In this document: in pieces, positions 35,496-48,000 of the stretch
Layout of the letters: each line of letters opens with the position of its first letter
How positions within the stretch are numbered: the first letter of the stretch is position 1
NCBI RefSeq assembly: GCF_964355755.1
Contig: NC_092674.1
Span: 24,764,001-24,828,000 of the forward strand
Direction: 5' to 3'
DNA length: 64,000 bases
Source: Antedon mediterranea
Lineage: Eukaryota > Echinodermata > Crinoidea > Comatulida > Antedonidae
Position numbers and translations under genes: made by a program
The notes under the pieces: model-generated
Seen by the model: only the letters and a program-made list of their open reading frames with translations
Databases searched by the model: none
Told to the model about the DNA's origin: nothing

Positions 35496-38400
35496 TTAAC
35501 TCATAGTAGTTATCGGAACAATGGGTGCAGTTTCGTTAGGCTGATCCCCATGTAGGGTATTGTAGTTATTTGGTCGATTCTCCTGCTGGTAATTTTGACC
35601 ATTAAATCCTCTCCTACGTTTACGAATTGTAGAAGCTACAAGCATTGCAATCACCACAAAGGCAATTACTGCTATGGTAACCCCGACTATCATAGATACA
35701 TTGCTTTTATTACTGGAATCTGTGTTTGTTTTAGCTTTGTCTGTTGGCACTGGCGATCCAGGTAGACGAAATGAATCCGGATCGTCGTAAACCATCAATT
35801 TCCATTGCATGGTAGTCATGTTTTTCACCCAGACATTTGATTGTGTTCCAACTACGTACCAAGTCTCGGTTGTATTGGGATTACGGTTTGGCTTTCGAGT
35901 GTAAGGAGGACGATTTATTTTTGGAAGACCGAGGCCTGAGAGGGCATTTGCCTTGACACAGAAGTCAATACGACAATCATTATCAATGGCAGCGAGATGT
36001 TGACTGTAGCCCGACGGACACCTCTGGGGCCAGCTTGAAGGACCTCCCTCTTTGAGGAACATAGCTAAGTTATTGACTGGTTCTTTGCTTATGCTATCGG
36101 ATGCATACGTGGTTTTTCCGTCTAAACTTAATGGATTTCCCGCAGAACAACTAAAGAAGCCGGCAAATGGAACAGAGTACCTGTAGCCTAGTTCGTAGTC
36201 ATCGTTGACACACACAAAAAGGTCAGAACCCATTCTCAATGGATAGAATGTGTTTGGACATGCCTGGGTTTCTGTTAAAGGATTTGGCATAGTAGACGTA
36301 TAAACACCGCCGAATAAGTAGCCAGTATCAGCTGGAACGGGTCCAGTAGCTACACACCAGAATGTATTGTAAAAGGCCGTGCTGGAGAGGTAAATCGTAC
36401 CGCAGGAGGTGTGACAGAAAATGAATAAGATGCAGTGTCTGTGGCACTCTTGTCTGGACGCAGTGTGATGTTCTTCACCAGCGTTTAATTGAACCGCTTC
36501 ATAACCACTTTGACAGGTATAGTCACCTGTCAGAGGGTTCTTCTGCGAAAGACCAGGACACATATCTCCAGCGTTGGACCCTGGCTTCATCTCACACGTT
36601 TGGTAAACACCACCAAATGTGTAATTGTTGTAAGGTGCAATGCACGACCCGTCGTCTGTATTGGCCCTGAAGTTAAAGTTTTCTGAATCCATATCTATAC
36701 AGCCCTTGTGAGTGTTGACATCATAGTAACGTTTGATTTCTTTATATATTAACTTGGAGACATGCGTCACAGTTGGTCCAGGGATATCTGGTAGTGTCTC
36801 AGGCGTAACCACATAATTCAAAGGATCACCATATTTGTTAATAGCAACAAGGTTGTTTGGTAGGCCGTCCTGCCATTCGTTTATTGTCTGGTTGACTCTA
36901 TAAGGATCTCCACCGTGTGTTTCGAATTTCGAATCAGTTCGGTTTGTGCGGTAATATTCATTCATGGTTTGACTAGAAGAGCTTGAGAATCCGCCACCAG
37001 CTGAGATTTCCCAAAACGAGAAGCTAGCAGCAGCTCTCACAGTGTGTTTGTTTAAATAAAAGTTATTAACAAATGTGTTTTTAATCTGATCTAGCTGAAG
37101 ATACACTCCACCAACATCCACCACCGTCACCACGTGCGTTCCATAGTCCCTTATCAGCTTCTGTGTAAGATATCTTGCCATTCGCGTATCATTATTCTGG
37201 AAGTTGGCGCAGATATCCATAACACGTGACTTGAATGTAGGATGTAAAATCGGATTGTCGGTGCGTGCTTTATACAGATGATGACGTACTTGAACGCGCG
37301 TTGTTGAGGATTGATCATACACTTGCTGGGTCTTTACGAATTCGTTTTCATCAGAAAAACTTCCGCTAATAATACCAAATAGAGACGCGCCAGCGTTTAT
37401 GGAGTTACTCGTTGTACTGGTATAGTTATACCAGTGTTCGTACAATTCAGAGAAGACCTCTGCCTAAAGATAAAACATTAATATAATAATGATATAATTT
37501 GCTTGCAATTGGTGAAATGTTCTATAGAATTATCAGATCCTTAAGACCTATACTGTATATTGGTAATTCTATAGTTTGTCCTTTTTATTGGAACATGAAC
37601 TACTTATTTCCACAATTTTATTATATTAAGCTATGTCATTTTAAAATTTATCTTATTTTAGCATTGAATAATGTGTTAATTTAAGTTTATTTTGAATGAA
37701 TTGGCAAAGAGTGTATATTTATTAACAATTTCAAGAAATATAATTATTTTTTACTAACTTTACTGTGTTTGATTGGTATGATAGTGACGTCATCTGGTAC
37801 TATGTATTTTCTGTCGTTTGTCGTTCGGCATTTTTCGTAAGAATTCAAAACAACCTGACCCATATCTTCGTTACGTAAATTATCGAATCCAGTACCTGAA
37901 AAAGACACGTACTGCACTTAGGCTAGGAAAAATATGTATAGGCAAATACTTATTATTTTTAGGGGTTTATACGAGATAGAGTGATGGCCTACTGATGGAT
38001 AAAATAATTTTGGAAAAGAAGAACAACAAATTTAAGGATGAATTCCCAAAGAAAAATTACACAAGAAATATCGCTCCGCAGCTGTATCTAAATCAGCTAA
38101 GTCTGTTTTGGGAACTGTGCATTATAGTGCAAATGATAAGTATCGTTTCCTCTGACATTTCCCTTAATTGTTTCAACAATATAGACCTATAAAAAGTTTA
38201 TTAAAGTAAACACAAGTATTTTCTTTCTGTTCTGTACACCTTGTTACGTCACATGTCAATTTCAGTTTATTGCCACAAAGGGTCAGACGGAAGAAATCGG
38301 CGATGTTAGAGGTATTAATTAGGGAAGCGATAGAAAGTCGATTTCTTAATAATGTTAGGCTTAAAGTATTAGCGTAGTAGATGTCAGGCGGCAATGTTTC

Positions 38401-38997
38401 TACCCTGGAGCATCAACAAATCAAAATATTCCGATAACAATATTTACAACGTAGGCCTAGATTGGTTGTCGGGATTGATTGTTAATTAAATTAGGTAATA
38501 CCCACTGAAATAGTAAACATTTTATCCGATGGTAGACATATTCTTCTCTTTAACTAATATTTTAAAGATGTATTGTCCCTTGAAACACAAACAAATGAAA
38601 GTCAAAATATTCTAAATCTAAATTGACCATATCAAAGTAATATTAAAGTTATTCCATATAAGCACGTTTTATTTTATTCCTATCCGCCGTGTAATTGACG
38701 AGATTCACGCTGTTAGTTGTATAAACAATAGTTGGTTATTTCCTTCGAGATTCAACGAACCATGAGAAATGGAACAATTGCAAGCTAGTGATTATAATTA
38801 GTACTTTAGAGATGTCCGTACTCTATACTAATTAATAACATTGTTAACTTACCAGGTAATGTTTCAAAATAGTCCAGATCAGTTTTGCATGTGTTTCCAT
38901 CAATTGCACCAACTTCAGCACCAATAACTACTGTAGTCATTAGAAATACATAAAACAAAAGAGCTGTACAGACATTGACAAACTTCGACTTATCCAT
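35496..38997 (-). CDS. MPEG1: MPEG1 / perforin-2, paralog B, 749 aa
   Basis: Exons are 38853-38997, 37759-37895 and 35496-37463, 2250 nt; the middle exon is 137 nt in both paralogs. The layout is as in paralog A: signal peptide (about 8-28), LPGTGFDNLRNEDMG, MACPF signature YGTHVVTVVDVGG, Cys-rich and P2 region, transmembrane helix (about 685-706), basic stop (RKRRRG) and a 43-residue tail. By eye it is highly similar to paralog A over most of its length. Differences cluster in the helix after NTFVNNF, in the P2 segment between the CPGLS and FCHTSCG stretches, and in the tail. Both tails end with APIV plus a terminal TMS. A TTG upstream in frame is not needed, since the ATG at 38997 has the same MDKSK start as paralog A. 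No disabling lesion seen. Confidence 0.93.
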
Positions 38998-39061
38998 TTT
39001 AAGTCTCAAGTTGTGGTGCGATGTGATGAAGAATGTCGACTGACGAAATGTGAAATAACTT

Positions 39062-39071
39062 TCTATATATA
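39062..39071 (-). promoter_or_regulatory. Putative TATA box of MPEG1 paralog B
   Basis: AGTATATATAG on the minus strand about 65 nt upstream of the ATG, the same spacing as in paralog A. Confidence 0.45.
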
Positions 39072-40134
39072 CTATTATTTTTCAGATCAACATCCGTGTT
39101 GTGAAGTCGCAAATAACAAATTGGGAATTTCCACTCAACCATTTATAAAAATGGTAATTCAACTGAGCAAGCGCAAAACCACCAACTTAAATTTACGGAA
39201 GTAAATTAAATTAAATGTAAAGTCTTTTTCAAATCATTTCCTTGACATAGAAGATGGAAAAGATACGAAATCTCAAATAGAAACAAAATATAGTAAATTA
39301 GTTAGTAGTTACTATGATCTATTGTTTCCATTATCTATTAATATATCTTCATTTTTTCTTTCCCCATTTTGAAATGGTTTCAATTCTCTACATTTTCATA
39401 TCTTCCTTTTTTTTGTCTTCCTCTTCTTTGTTTCTCTCTCCCTCTTTTTTGTTCTCCTATCTCCCCTTTTTCTCTCTCCTTCTTTTTATACTTTGTCTTT
39501 CCTCTTCTGACCTTCTCCCTCCCTCTCTCTCCCTCTCCTCTCTCTATCCCCTCTCTCTATCTCCTCTTTTTTCTAAACTCTTTTAACTTGTTCATTTTTG
39601 CATAGTCATGAGTGTGATAAAGGTGCAAGCCCTTGTTTACGAGATAAAGGTTATGTTACCACAAAGAGTGTAGGGGATTTCCCAGATATATAAAATAAGC
39701 ACATAACTTCCTTCCCACCTACAGGTAGTCAGTCTTGTGAGATGAAATTAAATACAGTAGGCGTAGGCGTATAGAAACAAAAAATTGTTTGTCTTTTCCT
39801 TTTCATTCTTCTTTACTTTCCTCTCAGTTTTTTTTTAATGTTTTGTTTTTGCCATTTTTTACTTCTTCTTACATTCTTTCTCACAGTTTCTCTAGTTGTT
39901 ACTTTTCGTTTGTGTTCCTCATTTTACCTCCCCTTCTCTTCGAACGAGTTAAAAACCCTTTATGATGTTCATATACCTAGCGGTATTATCGTTATTATGT
40001 ACAGTAGGCCTTTGTATAATACTTCCCTGGAATTAACTTGAGTATCGAAACCCATGACTCATACAATTGACATGTTCTATGAATGTCGTTCTTCAAATTT
40101 TACAGCATTGATTTTATTATACGGTAACATATTA

Positions 40135-40313
40135 AGCTTGGTTCCCACTAGAACGTAACGCAAGGACGTAAACGCAACGCAAGCGTTTTAACCAATGACA
40201 AGCAAAGTTATAGACAGTTAGCAATCACAAGTAAATAAGCCCTCGCTTGTGATTGGTCAATTCACTTGCGTTGCGTTACGTCCTTGTGGTGCGTCGCTAG
40301 TGGAAACCACGCT
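40135..40313. mobile_element. Complete, uninterrupted TTCCCACTAG MITE
   Basis: 179 bp with ends AGCTTGGTTCCCACTAG and CTAGTGGAAACCACGCT. It is the reference 'empty' copy, with ACAGTTAGCAATC unbroken at its centre. The interior is largely palindromic, alternating ACGCAACGCAAG with CTTGCGTTGCG words. Confidence 0.85.
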
Positions 40314-40377
40314 TAAATATTACACAATTGCCATAATGAAATAATAATAATAATAATAATAATCCCATACACTCTAA

Positions 40378-40738
40378 AGCTTGGTTCCCACTAGAACGTA
40401 ACGCAAGGACGCAAACGCAACGCAAGCGTTTTAACCAATGACAAGCGAAGTTATAGACAGTTAAGCGTGGTTCCCACTAGCGACGCAACACAAGGACGTA
40501 ACGCAACGCAAGTGAATTGACCAATCAAAAGCGATGGCTTATTCGCTTGTGATTGCTAACTGTCTATAACTTCGCTTGTCATTGGTTAAAACGCTTGCGT
40601 TGCGTTTACGTCCTTGCGTTACGTTCTAGTGGGAACCAAGCTTTAGCAATCACAAGCGAATAAGCCATCGCTTGTGATTGGTCAATTCACTTGCGTTGCG
40701 TTACGTCCTTGTGTTGCGTCGCTAGTGGGAACCACGCT
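40378..40738. mobile_element. Composite TTCCCACTAG MITE, copy within copy
   Basis: Outer 40378-40738. The inner inverted copy at 40464-40642 is flanked by TTA at 40461-40463 and 40643-40645. The insertion point is the same as in the composite at 27541-27902. Confidence 0.85.
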
Positions 40739-41288
40739 TTAGTGGTAACATAACATTTATCTTGTGAACAATGGCTTGTACCCTTGTCACACTCATGACT
40801 ATGCAAAAATGAACAAGTTAAAAGAGTGCCATAATAAAATAACATTACGGCGACGAATGCGCTTCATAGCTATCGTGAAATTAAAAAAAAATCCAGATTT
40901 GAAATAAAAACGGAAAAAAAAAAGAATATTGCAATTCATGGCATTGGTAGGCTAAAGGTAACTTAACATTATATATAGACCATGTGGCTGGACGCGAACA
41001 TGATTTTAATTCCTGTACATAAGTTCCGGAATTCGTTAAGCTCCACAATGACGATATCTATCGGCGTTGTTGCGATCTAATGCCTCCGTTTTAAACAGAG
41101 AATTTGGATTTAACACGGTGACGTATATATCGCTTATATGTTGTACAGAGGTCGTACATTTTTAATTTACGTTTTATGTAATGTATAATGGATGCGTGCA
41201 TGAAATAAATAGAAATAAGTATCAGTTCCTGTTTCTATTTTAGTATACTCCATAATATACAAGTAAGTACACGTAAGCGTGGATCTAA

Positions 41289-41596
41289 AGCGTGGTTCCC
41301 ACTATAGAGACGCAACGCAAGCGAATCAAATAATCCAATTGGTCAAATCACACTAGAACGTGACGCGGTGACGTATCGACGCAAAGGGCTGTATTGCGTA
41401 ATCACAAGTGAGAACCGACGACGCAATAGTGCTGCAAAAATCTCAGGTTTGATTTTACGCAGGCGGGGGCAAACACAATTATTGGAACGGCATTTTGTTA
41501 CGTTGCGTCGGTTGCGTTACGTTTCGTCGCTAGTGGGAACCACACTTTATGTTGCGTTACGTCCTTGCGTTGCGTCACTATTTAGAACCAAGCTTA
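41289..41596. mobile_element. Variant TTCCCACTAG MITE cluster
   Basis: Family ends GCGTGGTTCCCACTA and GTGGGAACCACACTTT bracket a divergent interior with GCGGTGACGTATCGACGC and GCAGGCGGGGGCAAAC. A second, eroded right end follows at 41560-41596. The interior type recurs at 43341-43523. Confidence 0.65.
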
Positions 41597-41615
41597 TATA
41601 AAGTGGCCACCGTTT

Positions 41616-41870
41616 CAGTTATGGACACATCTATTCAAGGGACACCCTATTAAGCAAACACCTTTCTGTGAAACGACGAAACAACATGTTTTACGGCCAC
41701 CTCCCTCTATTCAAGGGACACCTTGTTAAGCGGACAATTTTCTGTGAAACAATGAGACAATGTATAACACGACCACCTCTATTTAAGGGACACTCTGTTA
41801 GAACTTTTCTGTGAAACAATTATACAATATGTCAAACACGGCCACATATATTGAGGACATATACCCTAAT
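41616..41870. repeat. Tandem array, CTATTCAAGGGACACC type
   Basis: Three to four units of about 80-90 bp, each with CTCTATTCAAGGGACACC, GTTAAG and TTTCTGTGAAACAA. Related arrays are at 8059-8395 and 59400-59620. Confidence 0.7.
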
Positions 41871-42055
41871 GAGTAGAATATATTGCTCCCATCCCCCTTA
41901 AGCGACCAATACAGAATTGTAATAGTAAAGGTAATCACAACAATCTTTTAACGATGTATTAATTTCGACGGGCTTATTTAAGTTAACCCGCCGATAAGAC
42001 TACATTGTTAGTTTTTTTTTATAATGGATGGTTTAGTATAGGCTAGTCTTTCTGG

Positions 42056-45000
42056 CTACGTCAGTTTGATTTTGAAAGGGCTACCGGGAACATGTTGATC
42101 GTCCCAAAACACATTCACTGTGTACACACCACTGGTGGACGGATGGAATTTTACATTTAGTATTCGACGATTTTTTGAAGACGGCAAGATTTCCACATTA
42201 AATGCTCCTATATAGAAATAACAAAAATATATATTAATACAAGCTAATAAAATTGAGAAACTGAAAGTAAATGTTATTGCAATTTCTTATCATAAACAAG
42301 TGAATATCATCTGAGATATCAATGTTGTTGTCACGCAAAGTTATCATCCAATATATTTTAATCATGTGAATTAAATGTTTAAAAACATTTTATTCACATA
42401 ATGTAATTACGTTAAGTGACGTCATTATTTGGTTTTTATGTGTGAGCTATCCAATCAATTACACCATTACACGTAATTAATTTATATTTATTATACATTT
42501 TTTTCTTTTTAAATGTCTTCATTCTATTTTTGACTGCAACTTTATCTCCAATTTTGGTATTCGTGTTCCCGCACGTAAATTAAGAAACAACAATATTCTT
42601 TGTGTCCCTTTAGTAGAGTCAATGTTCTTTAAAAATGGTTACATCAGTAGATTAAGTTATCTTATAGGCCTAATAGTTTAGTCCAGGCCCATCCCCATAT
42701 CGACATTTCTAATTCCAATCTTTCGTCGTCGTAATTTAAGTGTTTCTGAGTTGTTGTAATTGTCTTTGTATCTGTTAAACCAAGCTGTAAGTGGCGGATT
42801 TGTTTCTGCTGTTGTTTCTGGTTAAAAAAAAAATTAGCTAGACCTATGTTGTAGTCATAGTAATAAACATGGTTACCTTTGGGACCACGTGCTTGTATTT
42901 TAAGTTTACCAGGACCAGCCGCTCTTGTATCACACTGGAAAGAACTTTCATAAGTGGACAGCGGTCCACTGGCCAATCCTTGACCATAGCATCGCACCTG
43001 ACTCACATTGCTCACCTCCAACATAAATGGACTGCCTATAATGTGAAGTAAAAAATAAATGTTAGTAAAACACGTCTGTTTTAACGTACATTAAGAAATA
43101 TTGTCTATAAACTTCAGAAGGATTTCGGTCTACGAGACAGTGTTTCTTCAATTACGAACACATTATGGTTAGTGGTCAATGTGGCCTAAAAGAATTACGG
43201 TAAACATAATGGTGAGGTGGTGAACACCGCTAGCAGAGGAAGCGTCAGCAAGAAGGTAATGCGTTTCTAATCGCTTCTAAACAAGTGATGTATGTACATA
43301 CCGACCACCTATTTTACGTTGTGGCGTTTTAGGCAATACATTCGTGGTTCCCACTAGAACGCAACGCAGCGACGTATTGATGCAGTGCTGTATTGCGTAA
43401 TCACAAGTGAGAACCGACGTAGGTCGCAACAACAGTGCTGCAAACACCACAAGTTTGATTTCTCGCAGGCGGGGGAAAACGTTACGTTGCGTGGGTTGCA
43501 TCGCTAGTTGGAACCACGCTTTAACAGTTCCCCTTATCGTAACCATCTGTATTCAAATTCATTGTAGCCTACCCTCAATATGCCGTCCGTTAACCAGGAT
43601 ATTCAACGAATGGCTACCACCTTCTGACGGTGTCAACATAAGATCAAATGTGTTATTCAAATTGTTTCTTATTTGCACAGGAACTGAAGTTGTTGGACCA
43701 TTACAGGTAGCGATCATTTCATCTACAAAGTAATACAAATTATTATTCGTGAGACTTTTAGGAGTTAGGCTGCAGTTCCTCGACAAAAGGGTTATACGAA
43801 GTTTATGAACTAAGCGAAACAAAGTGTAGGCAGGTGTTCCTGCAGAAAGGCACTGGTGGCAAACTAGAATTAAAAAAAAAATATAATAAATAAAAAAAAC
43901 AAATTCAAGGTTTCCACTTACCTATTGTAGCTCCTCCGATATTATTTGCGTCTAAGGTCAAAGAGTACGCTTTTCCGATGCGCAACATATTTGTCAATTT
44001 GGTTCCAACAGGTTTTTGAACATTTTCCATTTGTTGATGTTGAACTACTGGCGTAGCCTTCTGAGTGACGTTAACCTTGTATGGTGATCCAGGGAGTTCA
44101 TGACCAGACCATTTGATATGTAGTACATATGCTCCTGACCAATCATATAGAAAAAGACATTTCATATTTATACATTGAGCGTGGTTCCCACTAGAACGTA
44201 ACACAAGGACGTAAACGCAACGCAAGCGTTTTAACCAATGACAAGCGAAGTTGTAGACAGATAGCAATCACAAGCGAATAAGCCATCGCTTGTGATTGGT
44301 CAATTCACTGGCGTTGCGTTACGTCCTTGCGTTGCGTCGCTAGTGGGAACCACGCTTTACATACATTAAGCACTACTATACTTCTACTAATGTTTTTATT
44401 TTATTTTTTATTTTATTCAGTCAAAACCAACAGCGATAAATACCGCCACACACAACCATCAGCTCCGACGCGTTAGATCGTTCACCCTCCCCAAAGTCAG
44501 AAAACAACGCACAAAAAACTTCATTACTTTCCACGGAGTTTTCAATGATTGGTGAATGATCAGAAACTGAGTTATGATAAGCAAATTGTGAACCCCTTTT
44601 GGTTTGTGTTACTGGATGTACTATGATGGCTGATTTGTGATATATTTTAGTAACTTGTTTGGTCTGTGTTATACTATGTTTTTTTTTTATATATTTATTA
44701 TTATATTTATGTCAACTTCATCACTGTTTACTTGATGCAATAAAGGAAATAAAATAAATAAAATAAAATAATAACAGGTTTAGAACATAAAACAATACAA
44801 CATCAAAAACGATTAACCAGGATATTCAACGAATGGCTACCACCATACCACCAGGCATACAACCATTGTTTTAATTTATTCTCTGTCTACATGTTTATAT
44901 TTTTAGATTTGAATATACAATAAATTCATAGCATAAATCTAAAGTTATTTTATGAATGAATATTAAAAATTGTGAGTGTTATAAATGTGAACGGTCAAAA

Positions 45001-48000
45001 CACTTGGCACGTCTGATACTGTAAACACCAGCATGAGTCTAAGAGAGGCCAGCCTCCCAATTTGAAAACTCTTTTTTATATTAATTTTCGCGTAAGTGCT
45101 ATCAAAAGGAAAAGTAATAAGAGAGAATTTTGTTGAAAGTACGCCCTACATTCACTTCACCACTAATGCTCAGAATTAGAAAGCCTAAGTAATGTAGACC
45201 TACCTAAGCAACAGAGGCAAATGCCTAAGACTTGAGGTCAGCCACGGAGGTATAAAATGTTATACCTCCATGGGTCAGCTGTTATTGATGAGGTTAGTAT
45301 AAGGCATTTGCCAAATTTGTCATTAAACAAAATGTGAATTTAGTGAATTCGACAACGATTTAGGAATCGCCAACAACGCCGCTATTCAATCAAAGCTTAT
45401 TCCTAATTAATTAATTAGTGTGAATAATCACTATACCCGCCATTACCTGATTCCTTTACAGTTAGCCTAGCTCTGTACACATTTCCATGTTGGGGCACGA
45501 TCTGAATGGGAACATTCTCCGTGAATCCCTGCATATACGCTGATGGCACTCCATACTGAACCGCTGATCCGTCGATGACAAATTCGTAAGTATTGTTCAC
45601 GAACATCTCTGCAACTAGTCCTGTCACGTGGATATTTCTGAAGTCAATCTGGCGGTTTTCAGCGATGATGGAATAGGGTGAGTTTGGAAGAGGATTTCCT
45701 GACCACAAAAAGTGGAATTTATAACTTCCTTCTACGGGAGGATTGTAGGATAGTTTGGAAGAGCCGTTGATTCTCTCAATAGCAACATCCATGTTATTTC
45801 CGACAGGACCGTCGACAAAAGCAGTCAATATTCCTAAAGTAGTAGAGAAGCAACATTACTAGGTTTAATTATAGATGTATTTCCTCCCAAAAACATGAGA
45901 GATGAAGATTAATTAAATCAGACTTTGAATAGGTTATTTTGTAGTTTTAATAAATTTAATCACTTCCGTAGAAAAAAAAAATGTTTTCACTTATAAAACA
46001 ACTTAATAAATGGTTAAATTCAACCAAAAATTCATTGGCTGGCAGTCAATTTGACCCTTTTTTGTTTTTTTCAGGTAAACACATTTTGTTTAGATCCAAT
46101 TTTTGGTCAAAGTGGAAAACTATTATGTGACATTAAAATGTTTATAAAAGAGTAAAGAATACTGTTGTAGCATAACAACTTTAAGGCATTCTCAGCTTTG
46201 CTTAATTTCTTTTATTTCCATTTTTGGAAAATCATGTTGTACGGTACGGCAAAACTACTACAATAAATTTCATTTTTTCTATGCCAACATTTCGACAACG
46301 ACATATAACACACGATATGCGAAGATAATCTTACCTTTTCCAGCACTTGATGTGTTAAACTCCAAAACGTTTGGCCTTCCAACTTCAAAATGAAGATAGT
46401 CTGTATTCTGATGCGTTCCGCATAATATTATTCTTGAAGGGTTCGAAGCTTCAGCGTGATATGGACTTCCTAAAGTTTTTGAAATAGCAATTAGAAACCA
46501 TTTTCCGTCAGGCTACCCACCTAGTTTTACTGGTTGATTTTTATGCAAACATAATACTAATCTAATGTTTTTAAACAGTAATATAAGGAGTGGGTTAGGA
46601 GTGGGTTAGGAGTGGGATTTTTTCACAATTTTGCTGACTGATTCACCTGCAACTAATCCTTGTATTAGCTTCTTTTGAGCTATTGTTATTATTCATTATT
46701 TATAAAGCACCTTCCCAGATTATCAAAGCGCTGCACACAGAAATTAGCAGAAACCACATACAAAAAAATAAATAAAAATGTTACGTAGGGAACAAATACT
46801 TGTTTTTGTTTCTTAAATAGACGAGAACTACGAGCCTGTTGGATGCTGTTCCAAAGTTTTAGACCATGGACAGAGAACGCATTGTCGCCAAAAAACATTT
46901 TGTTGTGGCAGGGACAGAAAGGCGTAAATTGCCCATGGATGAGTTAAGGCCAGAACGACAAGGCTCATGCAAATTAATGATATCTTGTATATATTTCGGG
47001 GCAATTTTATGAACACTGTTATACATATACAGTGCGATCTTAAAACCAATTCTCTGCTACAAAGAAATCGTGTCAATATACCTAGCAAGGCGCTCTTAAA
47101 ATATGTTAACTTAAAAAGTCGTCCATATAAAACCAGACGTGGGCTAACTATTAGGCCTAAATGTATAATTGATACAATGCGTTGTAATATCCGAAAACAG
47201 GTCTTCGATAATCGTACTCACAAGTCCCGTGCCACCAATGTGAACAACTTACCTGTAACGTGGTTGCCGGACCAGAAGATGCCGATAGTAAACGTACCAA
47301 CGTCTTCGGGGACATACGTGGCGGTATACGTTCCGTCTGGGTTTGGTTGTACGGTGCATATTGGGTAACTGTTCCGACCTAATTAAAAGGTAGTATTCAA
47401 TTACACTTTATTATTGAATAAATATTAAAAGTTAAACAATAAATAAATAATAATATGCATTGTTCATTTCCAAAAAAAGGCGTAAATAGTATCTGGAAAT
47501 AGAACGTCTCCCATACACACAGAGACAAAATAGCATCTTGGACTTGCATAGTGTATGGACTTCAACCTTACGGTCCCCATGCAATGTATCCTGATTCTAT
47601 GATTCTATCATGCTCATTTCTATTTTCAATACGACTTTTGTATTGGCGAAAATGAAGGAATTAAAATAGTTATTCTTTGTTGTGTTCAAAGCTGAAATAG
47701 ACAAAACCGACTCACCTGCGATCTTGATTGTGAGGTCGCCTCCATTGACTGCATTTCGCGGATCAATGATAAAACTTGCCACTCTACCCTCTGTCACCGA
47801 CTTCAACCCATCGCCAAACACTAATATCTTGTTTACATCGGGGATTGCTGATAAAAAATATAGATAATATTAATATATTTTCAAAATTCGTATACATTCT
47901 AAGTTATACATTGTTTAAGAAGTACGATATGGTCTTGGTGGAATTAGTACCGTACTACAGTAGTACACTATAGTATTTGCCAAAAGTTATAACTTATATT

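Larger units (their letters stand above)
39072..42055. other. Upstream region of MPEG1 paralog B and filamin 3' flank
   Basis: No exon found. C/T-rich tracts on the plus strand lie at about 39350-39590 and 39795-39935, matching in kind and order the two tracts upstream of paralog A. The rest is MITEs (40135-40313, 40378-40738, 41289-41596) and a tandem array (41616-41870). Confidence 0.55.

Noticed and set aside
35496-37445. MPEG1 starting at the TTG of exon 3
   Set aside because: It would omit the signal peptide and the N-terminal motif; upstream exons with matching phase are present.
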